Shown here: in pieces, positions 7,651 to 15,278 of the stretch
Numbering within the stretch: the stretch's first letter is position 1
Layout: every line of letters starts with the position of its first letter
DNA from: a virus
Virus record (IMG/VR): IMGVR_UViG_3300036985_006613
Location: 1 to 37,252 of that record
DNA length: 37,252 bases
Direction: 5' to 3' (one strand)
Program-made: the position numbers and the translations under genes
Notes under the pieces: model-generated
Databases searched by the model: none
What the model was told of the DNA's origin: nothing
Seen by the model: only the letters and a program-made list of their open reading frames with translations

Positions 7651-8569
7651 TGTAGTTGTATACATCAGTAGCGTGGCAAACCCTCGAAAGCATTCTAGGA
7701 AAATTGCATGCTTAGAAAGTTTTGCCGAGGGAGTTACTAAAACAGGGCACCGCGTTCACGTTGAACGGGATTTTAAATATCGCCCGGGACGATTGGCCGT
7801 GATGTTGGGGTGGGCAACAACAAATACTGGTGGACCAAACATTGTATTACGAAAACAAATCATTGCCGAGCAACAACGATGCAACTTCAAGACCATGTGT
7901 ATTGATGCTAGTTGTTGGAAATATCTTGATGACTCGGGCACTTACTTACGATACAGTCTAGGTGGGCCGTTTTATGATCGTGCAGAATACGCAAACAAAT
8001 ACAGTGGTCCAGAAAAGTGGCAAGAAATAAGTCGACAATTATCCTTACAACTGAAGCCACCCAGCGTTAACAATGGACACGTACTGATATGTATGCAACG
8101 TGACGGAGGATTTTCAATGAAGTCGTTAAATCCTATCGAATGGCTGGATACAAAAATAAAAGAGATAAGACTGCATACCACACGAGCAATTGTTATTCGG
8201 CCACATCCAAATGCTTATGAAATGCAGAACTTTAACAAATATGCATTATCACAGTATAGAAAACAATGGAATGTATCTGTTATAGATCCCAAACATAGTA
8301 AACTAACTGACAATCTAGTAGGAGCACACTCTGTGGTGCTGTTTAATAGTTCAGCAAGTGTGGCAGCAGTGTGTGCTGGTATACCTTTATTTGCTGATGA
8401 TTCAAGTTGCGTAAGTTGGGCAGTGGCAAATAAAAATGTGTCTAACATTGAATCACCAATGATATTTGATCGACAGCAGTGGATTCAAGACTTGGCCGCC
8501 GCTCACTGGAGTGACGAAGACGCCCGGACAGGCAAAATATATCAAAAGTTTTTGCCTTACTTGACCTGA
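7640..8569 (+). CDS. GT-B glycosyltransferase-like protein (capsule/Kdo-transferase group)
   Basis: I choose the ATG at 7640 (product starts MTVDVVVYIS, 309 residues) over the in-frame ATG at 7613. It gives a compact 11-nt overlap with the previous gene and a normal first beta strand. The C-terminal half contains HTTRAIVIRPHPN and VVLFNSSASVAAVCAGIPLF, the same motifs as the other GT-B domains of the island but more diverged. It meets the minus-strand methyltransferase operon tail to tail with a 13-nt overlap. The donor and acceptor cannot be read from sequence. Confidence 0.65.
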   Translation: MTVDVVVYISSVANPRKHSRKIACLESFAEGVTKTGHRVHVERDFKYRPGRLAVMLGWATTNTGGPNIVLRKQIIAEQQRCNFKTMCIDASCWKYLDDSGTYLRYSLGGPFYDRAEYANKYSGPEKWQEISRQLSLQLKPPSVNNGHVLICMQRDGGFSMKSLNPIEWLDTKIKEIRLHTTRAIVIRPHPNAYEMQNFNKYALSQYRKQWNVSVIDPKHSKLTDNLVGAHSVVLFNSSASVAAVCAGIPLFADDSSCVSWAVANKNVSNIESPMIFDRQQWIQDLAAAHWSDEDARTGKIYQKFLPYLT

Positions 8570-9126
8570 CGTTTTACCACAACAACATCATAGTTATGGC
8601 CTTTGACATTGGGCCATTTTGATGTTTTATCTACCACTTGTATATTTTCCCACACAATATCAACATCCATAATACTTTGTATTTTGTTACGCCACCACTC
8701 TGGTAATTCGACTATAAGATGTGCATTGCGTCCGTCGGGCAACTGTTTTTTTGCTGGATAACAGGCAATTCTAAAAAAGCCACAACGTTGCATTTTTTCA
8801 TTGATAATGCGTAATGTAGTATCAAGGTACTTGGGCTCAATGTGTTCTATAGCATCTGTACTGATCACAGTGTCTGTTGGATGTTTTGGCAAATGCTGAA
8901 AGTTTGGATTGCCGGGATCGTATCCGGTAACCTCAATTTCGGGATGTAGTTCTTTGATTGTGGCAATTAGTCCTCCATGCCCGCACCCAAAGTCTAACAC
9001 ACTGGTAGGCTGATATTTTTCAATAAAGTCTTTGACAAGTGGATAGGATGTATGTCCGTTACCAAACTTGCCTGCTTGATGCAAATATTCAAGTTGGGCT
9101 TTGTAATCTTTATCTAGTAGTGTCAT
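8557..9126 (-). CDS. SAM-dependent methyltransferase
   Basis: The 189-residue protein has the class I methyltransferase motif I VLDFGCGHGG, then an acidic residue ending strand 2 (EVTGYDPG), and motif IV-like VISTDAIEHIEP. This resembles small-molecule methyltransferases of the UbiG/sugar type. It is the last gene of a five-gene minus-strand operon transcribed from 11945 and overlaps the preceding methyltransferase by 17 nt. A sugar or lipid substrate fits the island, but the target is unknown. Confidence 0.75.
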   Translation of the reverse strand: MTLLDKDYKAQLEYLHQAGKFGNGHTSYPLVKDFIEKYQPTSVLDFGCGHGGLIATIKELHPEIEVTGYDPGNPNFQHLPKHPTDTVISTDAIEHIEPKYLDTTLRIINEKMQRCGFFRIACYPAKKQLPDGRNAHLIVELPEWWRNKIQSIMDVDIVWENIQVVDKTSKWPNVKGHNYDVVVVKRQVK

Positions 9127-9697
9127 TGTTCATCCAGGTAGGGTTATAGGGTTTATCTCGAAACCACCAGTGCAAGTCTGAACCTTGCCAGTTTCTAAAA
9201 AATTCTCTGTACCAATCTTGACTGCGATCAACAGAAAAGTATTGTTTGTTATATATTTGTTTTTTGGCCTTAGGCTGTTGAACATGCATGCCTATAAAAC
9301 AAGCTCGTCCGGCCAGATTCATTAATCTTTGTTTGACCCATTCTAAATCATCATCGGGTATATAGGGTAACACTTGATTGCAAATGACTAAATTATATTT
9401 TTGGTCGGCCGGCTCGCTGGAAAATTCTGTAACACACGGGTCGTATTGAACCACACTATCAACATTAAGATAGTTAATAAATTTCATAGGCGTAGTGTCG
9501 GGCCAAAATGCTGTAGTTTCTGCCCATTGCTGGCCTTTGCCACATCCATAATCAAGTACAGTCTTACAGTTATAATGTTGTGCCACATCTCGAATTTGTC
9601 GATGGTATGAAAATGTGTCTTTCCCGTCCCAACTTTTGTTTTGTTGCTGAAACACTGCACCTAGTTTGACTGATTGTTCATAATATGCACTTACCAT
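9110..9697 (-). CDS. SAM-dependent methyltransferase
   Basis: The 195-residue protein has motif I VLDYGCGKGQ, a strand-2 acidic position (VVQYDPCV) and the motif IV-like strand YNLVICNQVLPYIPDDDLEWV. The region after it is Trp- and Tyr-rich (QDWYREFF, DLHWWFRDKPY). It overlaps both neighbouring methyltransferase genes, by 17 and 7 nt, so the three are co-translated. It is not a close copy of the downstream methyltransferase despite the shared fold. The substrate is unknown. Confidence 0.75.
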   Translation of the reverse strand: MVSAYYEQSVKLGAVFQQQNKSWDGKDTFSYHRQIRDVAQHYNCKTVLDYGCGKGQQWAETTAFWPDTTPMKFINYLNVDSVVQYDPCVTEFSSEPADQKYNLVICNQVLPYIPDDDLEWVKQRLMNLAGRACFIGMHVQQPKAKKQIYNKQYFSVDRSQDWYREFFRNWQGSDLHWWFRDKPYNPTWMNNDTTR

Positions 9698-10335
9698 CCC
9701 ATAATCCAGTCATCTTTAATTTGATCTAGCTTGATCATGCCCCAGTCTTCCAACAGGCCAATGGCAGCAAACTGACCATAGTTTTTGGCATACATGTCAT
9801 GCGGTTTTTGTTCTATTACAACAACAGGACGGCAACGTTTTATGGTTTGTATTGCACCTTGCAGCACACGATATTCAAATCCTTCGCAGTCTATTTTGAT
9901 GTAGTCGACGTTTTGTAAATTCAAGCTGTCTAGTCTAACAATAGTAGTATTGCCACCTGCACTTGACGGATCAACATGCGTGTGTCCTGTATTGCCTTCG
10001 GTAATGATCATATTGACCATACCATCCTGATCGCCCAGTGCAATTGATTGCACAGTTAGATTTGATGCAGTAACATTGCGGTGTAAACACTCTCTAAACA
10101 TCTCAACCGGTTCAAATGCAATCACTTGTTCAAAGTGTTTGACCAAGTCTCGACTCCATAACCCCACGTTAGCACCAATATCTAGTGCTATTCTTTTGTT
10201 ATTAACCCGTTGTAGACTACGCAATCGCACAGGTTGTTGATATTCTGGCAAACCACCTTTGCTGATGTTTTTGGCCAGCATTTGTGGAAAATGTTTTTCA
10301 ATGTCTGGAAAGTACCATCCATAGTGTTCACGCAT
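9691..10335 (-). CDS. FkbM-family methyltransferase
   Basis: I place the start at 10335 (MREHYGWYF, 214 residues), where ATGCGTGA overlaps the upstream stop by 8 nt. The longer frame to 10407 would overlap by 80 nt. Motif I is LDIGANVGLWS (residues 51-61), followed by VIAFEPVEMF and the FkbM hallmark VDYIKIDCEGFEYRVLQGA, then VVVIEQKP. FkbM enzymes commonly O-methylate sugars or polyketides, so a polysaccharide substrate is likely here. It follows a GT-B gene directly. Confidence 0.8.
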   Translation of the reverse strand: MREHYGWYFPDIEKHFPQMLAKNISKGGLPEYQQPVRLRSLQRVNNKRIALDIGANVGLWSRDLVKHFEQVIAFEPVEMFRECLHRNVTASNLTVQSIALGDQDGMVNMIITEGNTGHTHVDPSSAGGNTTIVRLDSLNLQNVDYIKIDCEGFEYRVLQGAIQTIKRCRPVVVIEQKPHDMYAKNYGQFAAIGLLEDWGMIKLDQIKDDWIMGW

Positions 10336-11137
10336 GATATGTGTCCTGTAATATTCGCAATGCTGTGCCATTTGCCAATTCTTGATTGGAAAATTGACAA
10401 TATGCAAGATGTGACAACCATGCTTCTATACGATCTCTATCAGGATACCATGGTGATTCAATCTTGGACAGGTCCGTATTGCACACCGGCAATGCAGCAT
10501 TGCATGGGGCCAGTACAAAGGCCGGAACTCCGGCCATGATACTTTCTGTTGCTGCAATTGAGTTAAAGGTCACCAGGGCATGTGCATCTTCCAATGCTGA
10601 TTGCATGTTGTTGGTTATACGAGTTTGTCTATTGGGATTTCGTTGTCTTATCTCTATGGGTCTATCAGAGTGCTGCTTGATAGTTGCCACTGTGGTACTC
10701 AGCCAATCATCCAGATTGATATCGTAGAACACACATGGTTTCTCGTCGGGCGCAGCAATTAGTATTTTGTGACCATTCTTTTTTGGTGCAACTGGGGACA
10801 TGCCCAGTTTCCACCACCGATCAGTAGGCCGGTTGATTATTGAGTTGTGTTGCAAATTATTTGGTACAATTCTGTGCCATACTTTATCTCCACGTGGATT
10901 TTTAACATATTTCTGATTGCCAAGATATCCTGAATCTATATACCAGAAATCACGGTTATCTTGCCAACATTGCTTGATAATTTTGTGCTTCATAATGCCA
11001 CGCACAACCAACGGAGCATTGCTGTCTTGATAACGCCATGTTTCCAGTGTAGTAGGGACGGCACCACATCCGCGAGCAAACATTTCAATGTATTCGTCAG
11101 AATTTTTTTTGTTAAGAAATATCCAGTTCATTGCCAA
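10328..11137 (-). CDS. GT-B glycosyltransferase-like protein, stand-alone paralogue of the fused GT-B domain
   Basis: The 269-residue protein aligns along its length with residues about 300-538 of the fused glycosyltransferase at 6034-7650. Shared blocks include VVRGI.K, YxDxGY.GN, HRI, INRP.DR, HSDRPIEIR, LVTFNSIAATESIMAGVPAF and the ending YCQF...GTALRIL. It overlaps the upstream GT-A gene by 10 nt, so the GT-A then GT-B order of the fusion is reproduced here as two separate genes. It probably transfers an activated sugar; the donor is unknown. Confidence 0.7.
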   Translation of the reverse strand: MAMNWIFLNKKNSDEYIEMFARGCGAVPTTLETWRYQDSNAPLVVRGIMKHKIIKQCWQDNRDFWYIDSGYLGNQKYVKNPRGDKVWHRIVPNNLQHNSIINRPTDRWWKLGMSPVAPKKNGHKILIAAPDEKPCVFYDINLDDWLSTTVATIKQHSDRPIEIRQRNPNRQTRITNNMQSALEDAHALVTFNSIAATESIMAGVPAFVLAPCNAALPVCNTDLSKIESPWYPDRDRIEAWLSHLAYCQFSNQELANGTALRILQDTYHA

Positions 11138-11931
11138 TATGCTTCTGTTCTTGGAACTTTGAGATCAACACGTTTACTGCGACCGAGATCTTTTCTTGCA
11201 CCTTTGAGATGATCCAACCATGCTCCCCATTCGCTGTTGATCAATGGATGACCTTCGCCAGCAATCAAATGCCCTGACCAATCTAATTCTTTCAACGGCA
11301 AATGTTTTTTTACTGCGTCAAACACAAAACTATCATGCCATTCATCCAGGGTAAAAATACCATTTTCGGCATCATCGTATGCCTGTTGGAATTTGCTTAA
11401 AAATAATCGAGTGGCAGAACTGGTTAGATTCATTGCATATAATCCGCATTCTGTATATTTGTGTCCTCGACCCAGGAAACAAAGATCCATTCTGTCAGGG
11501 CACAATTTCTCTATATTGTTTATATCAATGGGACTATGACATATGGTATCTGCATCCATCCAAATTAACCACTGTGTTTGTGCATTTTTTGCACAGTGGA
11601 AAATAGCATAAACCTTGTGTGCAAAACGCACAGCGTCCCATTTAAATCCTTTACCGGCATCTTTCCGGCGACTGCGAACTGGGTCGTTGCTCACATTACC
11701 GTTGGCTTTTGGCACTCCCCGCCATTGAGTCTTGAATGCAACTAATTCTGAACTTGCTGTGGCTAAATCATACACAGATAAATTGGTTGCTGATTCCAAA
11801 ACCTCACATGCTTCTGCATATACTATCAGTTGAACCGTGCTAGGCCAGGTTTGCAAAAAGGTTTGAATCATTCGCTGCCCATATTTTTCATAGCCATCAG
11901 CGTTAAAAGTGGTACATACAGAGTATTTCAT
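11128..11931 (-). CDS. GT-A glycosyltransferase-like protein, first gene of the minus-strand operon
   Basis: The 267-residue protein begins with a Rossmann-type strand (YSVCTTFNADGY) and has the DxD metal site at Asp126/Asp128 in WLIWMDADTICHSP. The pattern fits a nucleotide-sugar dependent GT-A enzyme. It heads the overlapping operon GT-A, GT-B, FkbM, methyltransferase, methyltransferase. The ATG is only 1 nt from the predicted +1 of the late-type promoter at 11938-11945, with no ribosome binding site. Confidence 0.7.
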   Translation of the reverse strand: MKYSVCTTFNADGYEKYGQRMIQTFLQTWPSTVQLIVYAEACEVLESATNLSVYDLATASSELVAFKTQWRGVPKANGNVSNDPVRSRRKDAGKGFKWDAVRFAHKVYAIFHCAKNAQTQWLIWMDADTICHSPIDINNIEKLCPDRMDLCFLGRGHKYTECGLYAMNLTSSATRLFLSKFQQAYDDAENGIFTLDEWHDSFVFDAVKKHLPLKELDWSGHLIAGEGHPLINSEWGAWLDHLKGARKDLGRSKRVDLKVPRTEAYWQ

Positions 11932-11937
11932 GTGAGA

Positions 11938-11945
11938 TATTTAGT
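11938..11945 (-). promoter_or_regulatory. Late-type promoter (minus strand), near-leaderless
   Basis: ACTAAATA on the minus strand, with T4 late spacing, gives +1 at 11932, one base before the ATG at 11931. It would drive the five-gene glycosylation and methylation operon down to 8557. Confidence 0.6.
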
Positions 11946-12786
11946 GATTAAAAACATAGCCTATTATCCTTTGCAATGTGCTCTAAACAGCAGGCCGCCC
12001 ATGTTAGCCATGCTATCTGCATTGCGGTCCAATGGGATTGCCACGCAAGAATGTAGTATGGATTCTAATGCAGTATTATTATGGTCGTCACTGTGGTTTG
12101 GCCGTATGGCAGCAAATCAACCAATATATCAACATTACCGGAATTTAGGCAAGCCAGTGATATTTGTTGATATTGGCGCACTCAATCGCGGTGTAACCTG
12201 GAAAGTAGCTGTCAACAGTATCAATGCCACAGGGTATTACGGGCATGAAACAAATTTAGATTGGGACCGACCAGCAAAATTACAACTGAAATTATCAACG
12301 CCCACAAATGCAAAATCACATGTGGTAATTGCAGCTCAGCACACACGCAGTGAACAAGTGAGCGGAATTCAGTTAGAAACTTGGATAACAGAACAAATTC
12401 GATCTATTAGGAATCATACAGATAGGCCCATACATATACGTCCACATCCACGATGTCAATTGAACACTGGTAGTTTTAAACAAGTCACCATCAATAACCC
12501 TGTGGCTCTTCGGGGCACGTATGATAGTTTTGATTTGCCATTGGATTGTCATGCAATTGTAAATTATAACTCTGGGCCCGGGATACAAGCGGCCATAGCA
12601 GGTTGCCGACCTGTGGTAGATCAATCCAGTCTGGCATATCCAGTTGCAGTAAATATAGCAGACATTGATTGTGCGTATGTGGTTGATAGAAAGCAATGGT
12701 TGGTTGAAACAAGCCATACCGAATACACAGTAGAAGAATTACAACAAGGATTATGGCTAAAAAGATTAGAACCAGCACTGGCATAA
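11944..12786 (+). CDS. GT-B glycosyltransferase-like protein
   Basis: The open frame extends upstream to 11830, but that part lies inside the minus-strand GT-A gene. I take the GTG at 11944, which gives 280 residues starting with a strand (IKNIAYYPLQCAL). Motifs shared with the other GT-B domains are HTDRPIHIRPHPR and AIVNYNSGPGIQAAIAGCRPV. The next gene starts 34 nt before its stop and encodes a GT-A protein, so this is a third GT pair, in reverse order. Start confidence is low because neither promoter nor ribosome binding site is evident; a leaky divergent promoter is possible. Confidence 0.6.
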   Translation: MIKNIAYYPLQCALNSRPPMLAMLSALRSNGIATQECSMDSNAVLLWSSLWFGRMAANQPIYQHYRNLGKPVIFVDIGALNRGVTWKVAVNSINATGYYGHETNLDWDRPAKLQLKLSTPTNAKSHVVIAAQHTRSEQVSGIQLETWITEQIRSIRNHTDRPIHIRPHPRCQLNTGSFKQVTINNPVALRGTYDSFDLPLDCHAIVNYNSGPGIQAAIAGCRPVVDQSSLAYPVAVNIADIDCAYVVDRKQWLVETSHTEYTVEELQQGLWLKRLEPALA

Positions 12787-13490
12787 TAGACTGTGCCTGT
12801 GTGATACACAGCACTGGATATGATTGGACCTATGTGGAACGATTGTACAACATGCTTACCAGGAATTTGCCCAATGGCATACGGTTCCATGTGTACACCG
12901 AACACGATCGTAGTGTGCCACCTCACTTGATCAAACACATATTACAAGATTGGCCAGGTATAAGTGGTCCCAAACGATCGTGGTGGCACAAATTGCAATT
13001 GTTCAATCCCGAGCATCATGCAGGCAACCTGCTGTATTTTGATCTAGATACTGTGATTGTGCGAGATGTCAGTTGGATTACTCAATTGGATTCTAGTTAT
13101 TTGTGGGGTATCAAAGATTTTAGATATTTGCAAAATCCCGTGAGATCTTCCATCAACTCCAGTGTCATGTGGTGGAATGTGACAAAATTTGCCACAGTAT
13201 GGGATGATTTTAAAAACACAGACGTTGCCATGACCACACGTCGGTATCCGGGTGACCAGGATTATTTGTCAGCACAAGTGGGACACAACAAGATTCGATA
13301 TCTTGACCAGGATCAAATAAAAAGCTGGCGCTGGCAATGCATGGAAGGAGGCTATGATTTTCAGCGTAGAAAGCACCGGGAACCAGGCACCCCAGCACAG
13401 ATTACAGGCGATACTTCTATAATAGTGTTTCACGGTACTCCCAAGCCCCATACAATTAAGGATAACTTGGTAAAAGAAAATTGGAAATAA
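12753..13490 (+). CDS. GT-A glycosyltransferase-like protein
   Basis: The 245-residue protein has a GT-A pattern. There is a first strand CACVIHSTGYDW, a conserved KRSWWHKLQLF segment and the DxD at Asp97/Asp99 (LLYFDLDTVIV). A late SSVMWWN and a terminal histidine in VFHGTPKPH may be acceptor-site and metal residues. It resembles a family often found in phages and surface-polysaccharide loci. The first ten residues overlap the preceding GT-B gene, so a slightly later non-ATG start is possible. It closes the sugar island. Confidence 0.7.
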   Translation: MAKKIRTSTGIIDCACVIHSTGYDWTYVERLYNMLTRNLPNGIRFHVYTEHDRSVPPHLIKHILQDWPGISGPKRSWWHKLQLFNPEHHAGNLLYFDLDTVIVRDVSWITQLDSSYLWGIKDFRYLQNPVRSSINSSVMWWNVTKFATVWDDFKNTDVAMTTRRYPGDQDYLSAQVGHNKIRYLDQDQIKSWRWQCMEGGYDFQRRKHREPGTPAQITGDTSIIVFHGTPKPHTIKDNLVKENWK

Positions 13491-13523
13491 CCGGTTGACC
13501 GGTAACTGTAAGTATGTTATACT
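13490..13523 (+). promoter_or_regulatory. Sigma-70 promoter with palindrome over the -35
   Basis: TTGACC (13495-13500), 17 nt and TATACT (13518-13523) are close to the sigma-70 consensus, with +1 near 13530. The -35 is centred in ACCGGTTGACCGGT (13490-13503), two copies of a self-complementary hexamer 2 nt apart, which could be a repressor site. Confidence 0.75.
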
Positions 13524-13553
13524 GACTTCATAGTTAGAACACAGGAGAATTGT

Positions 13554-13916
13554 ATGAAGAAAACTGCAATAATTGCTCTGATTGCGATCAGTGCTGCCGG
13601 TACCTCCCATGCTTGGGGTCCAGCCGAACAGGCTGGACTGGCAGGGTTATTTCTTGGAGCAATAATTGGGCACCAAGTTAAATCCAATTCTGAACAACAG
13701 CCCAATGTTGTGTATCAGCAACAGCCAAACGTTGTGTATCAACAACAGCCTAATGTTGTGTATCAGCAACAGCCCAATGTTGTGTATCAACAACAGCAGC
13801 CCGTTGTGATTTATCAGCGTCGTCATGCACCTCATATGGATCGTTTGCCACGCGGATGGTGTGGTGTGTTGGGGCAAGATCAATACGGAAACAGGGTGTC
13901 AATTCCTTGCAATTGA
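13554..13916 (+). CDS. Exported glycine-zipper protein with PNVVYQQQ repeats
   Basis: The 120-residue product has a clear signal peptide (MKKTAIIALIAISAAGTSHA, cleavage after residue 20). Next come a short glycine-zipper-like hydrophobic stretch (GLAGLFLGAIIGHQV), four octapeptide repeats PNVVYQQQ and a C-terminal domain with two cysteines (WCGVLGQDQYGN...IPCN) that may form a disulfide. It should be periplasmic or outer-membrane associated. It has its own sigma-70 promoter and an AGGAG ribosome binding site, suggesting early expression. Envelope remodelling or superinfection exclusion is possible but speculative. Confidence 0.75.
   Translation: MKKTAIIALIAISAAGTSHAWGPAEQAGLAGLFLGAIIGHQVKSNSEQQPNVVYQQQPNVVYQQQPNVVYQQQPNVVYQQQQPVVIYQRRHAPHMDRLPRGWCGVLGQDQYGNRVSIPCN
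13698..13793 (+). repeat. Four 24-bp tandem repeats
   Basis: Units begin at 13698, 13722, 13746 and 13770, each a variant of CAGCCCAATGTTGTGTATCA + RCAA, with differences mostly at third codon positions. They encode PNVVYQQQ. A fifth, diverged copy with an extra CAG follows. The copy number may vary between relatives. Confidence 0.9.
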
Positions 13917-13924
13917 GCAAAAAG

Positions 13925-13942
13925 TGTGGTAAAAACACCACA
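13925..13942 (+). terminator. Possible weak terminator hairpin
   Basis: TGTGGT (13925-13930) pairs with ACCACA (13937-13942) across 6 nt, just after the stop of the repeat protein and just before the next sigma-70 promoter. The T-rich tail is poor (TATTT), so termination is uncertain. Confidence 0.3.
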
Positions 13943-13951
13943 TATTTCAGG

Positions 13952-13980
13952 TTGACTGTCAATGCACAATTTGCTATAAT
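13952..13980 (+). promoter_or_regulatory. Strong sigma-70 promoter for the AAA+ gene
   Basis: TTGACT (13952-13957), a 17-nt spacer and the consensus -10 TATAAT (13975-13980) put +1 near 13987, 38 nt before the ATG. The -35 overlaps the small palindrome TTGACTGTCAA (13952-13962), a candidate operator. Confidence 0.8.
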
Positions 13981-14024
13981 AGAAGCTTAGTAAGTAATTT
14001 AATCCGCACAAAAAGGAGCCAACC

Positions 14025-15056
14025 ATGAGTGCCATTCGTATTAACAAAGGTGAGTATCGTAACAAACCCGTTCACGGTACCACATTTTCTTTGGTGTCGG
14101 GCTTTGCTTCCGGCGTCAAGGGCAATTATGTAACCGTAAAAAACAACGGTATTTTTCCCAACTGTCCGGATACAATTCGTATCAAGGTAGATAATATCAG
14201 CGACATTGAATATGTAAATGGAGACACAGTGCCAGCCAAGACACTAGCATTCACTAAACCTGCACCTGTGGTGGCAGTAGAAACCGACGAACAAGCCATG
14301 GATCGTATCCGTGAGCGGTTTGATATTTTAACTGAAATGACCAAAGCCACAGTGAGTGGTGACATTCGTGCAATGATTGTGAGCGGCCCCCCGGGCGTGG
14401 GCAAGAGCTTTGGTGTAGAACGAGAAATTGACAAGGCTTGTTTGTTTGACAAACTGGCCGGCAAACGGTTAAAAGCCGAGGTAGTCAAAGGCAGTGCCAC
14501 CCCAATTGGACTATATCAAGTGTTGTACAAGTTCTCAGACGAGAACTCTGTGGTGGTGTTTGATGACTGTGACAGCATCTTGTTAGATGACGTTGCTCTT
14601 AACTTGCTCAAGGGTGCCTTGGACTCCGGCAAGAAACGAAAAATTTCATGGTTGTCAGAATCCAGTGCTTTGCGTCGTGAAGGCATCCCGGACAGTTTTG
14701 AATTCAAAGGTAGTGTGATTTTTATCACCAACTTGAAGTTTGACAAAATGAAATCGCAGAAATTGCGGGATCACTTGGATGCCTTGCAATCACGTTGTCA
14801 TTATCTAGATTTGACATTGGATACCATGCGTGACAAGTTGTTGCGGATCAAACAAATTGCCAGCGATGGCGTGTTGTTTGCAGACTATGATTTTGAGCCT
14901 GCCACATGCGACGACATTATTGACTTTATGCATACTAACAAAGATCGTTTGCGTGAAGTTAGTTTGCGTATGGCATTGAAGATTGCCGATTTACGGCAAA
15001 TGAGCATGACCAATTGGAAACGGCTGGCCGAAACCACTTGCATGAAGAGTGCCTGA
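14025..15056 (+). CDS. AAA+ ATPase of unknown role
   Basis: The 343-residue protein has an N-terminal beta-rich domain (residues 1-75) that resembles a small SH3/KOW-like barrel (VKGNYVTVKNN). An AAA+ core follows, with Walker A GPPGVGKS (121-128), Walker B VVVFDDCD (177-184) and sensor 1 VIFITN. A C-terminal helical lid follows. It is not gp44, whose characteristic N-terminal sequence is absent. It has a consensus sigma-70 promoter and an AAGGAG ribosome binding site, so it is probably abundant early. Remodelling of a host or phage complex is the general expectation for the fold. Confidence 0.8.
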   Translation: MSAIRINKGEYRNKPVHGTTFSLVSGFASGVKGNYVTVKNNGIFPNCPDTIRIKVDNISDIEYVNGDTVPAKTLAFTKPAPVVAVETDEQAMDRIRERFDILTEMTKATVSGDIRAMIVSGPPGVGKSFGVEREIDKACLFDKLAGKRLKAEVVKGSATPIGLYQVLYKFSDENSVVVFDDCDSILLDDVALNLLKGALDSGKKRKISWLSESSALRREGIPDSFEFKGSVIFITNLKFDKMKSQKLRDHLDALQSRCHYLDLTLDTMRDKLLRIKQIASDGVLFADYDFEPATCDDIIDFMHTNKDRLREVSLRMALKIADLRQMSMTNWKRLAETTCMKSA

Positions 15057-15057
15057 T

Positions 15058-15159
15058 ATGTACAAAATTTATGATGGTGAGTTGTTTTTGTTTGCTGTGG
15101 CAACCAAATACGAGGCCGACGAACATCGAGCATTGGGATTTCGAGTTGTAAGAGCATAG
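15058..15159 (+). CDS. Small protein of 33 residues
   Basis: An ATG one base after the AAA+ stop opens a 33-codon frame (MYKIYDGELF...GFRVVRA) ending at the TAG at 15157-15159, just before a terminator. The sequence looks like a compact beta-beta-alpha unit rather than random codons, and the gene is in the expected place for the last member of the operon. No function can be assigned. Confidence 0.5.
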   Translation: MYKIYDGELFLFAVATKYEADEHRALGFRVVRA

Positions 15160-15178
15160 ATAAGTCAGTTTCTTTTTT

Positions 15179-15206
15179 CCCGGGCATTGGTTGGCTCCGG
15201 CCCGGG
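15179..15206 (+). terminator. GC-rich hairpin
   Basis: CCCGGGC (15179-15185) pairs with GCCCGGG (15200-15206) across a 14-nt loop. It lacks a good T tract, so it may act as an mRNA-stabilising end structure or assist the stronger terminator just downstream. Confidence 0.45.
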
Positions 15207-15212
15207 CTTTAT

Positions 15213-15245
15213 GACAGGTACCCTTAAAAAGGTGCCTGTCTTTTT
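15213..15245 (+). terminator. Rho-independent terminator
   Basis: GACAGGTACC (15213-15222) pairs with GGTGCCTGTC (15231-15240), ten pairs with one G-U, across an 8-nt loop, and is followed by TTTTTGACTTTTT. The T tract contains the -35 of the next promoter, so terminator and promoter interlock. Confidence 0.85.
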
Positions 15246-15272
15246 GACTTTTTGTGGCAATAAGTATATACT
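15244..15272 (+). promoter_or_regulatory. Sigma-70 promoter, leaderless
   Basis: TTGACT (15244-15249), 17 nt and TATACT (15267-15272) place +1 at 15279, exactly the A of the ATG of the next gene. No leader or ribosome binding site is possible unless a start lies further downstream. Confidence 0.75.
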
Positions 15273-15278
15273 ATTATT

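Noticed and set aside
10336-10407. Longer start for the FkbM methyltransferase
   Set aside because: It would overlap the upstream GT-B gene by 80 nt, whereas the ATG at 10335 gives the 8-nt overlap typical of this operon.
11830-11943. Upstream extension of the GT-B gene at 11944
   Set aside because: It lies entirely in the well-supported minus-strand GT-A gene, and the translated residues do not look like a GT-B N-terminus.
13698-13793. CRISPR-like repeats
   Set aside because: The 24-bp units are directly adjacent without spacers and encode an in-frame peptide repeat.
14025-15056. Clamp-loader large subunit gp44
   Set aside because: The protein has AAA+ motifs but an N-terminal barrel instead of the gp44 N-terminus, and the spacing of motifs differs.
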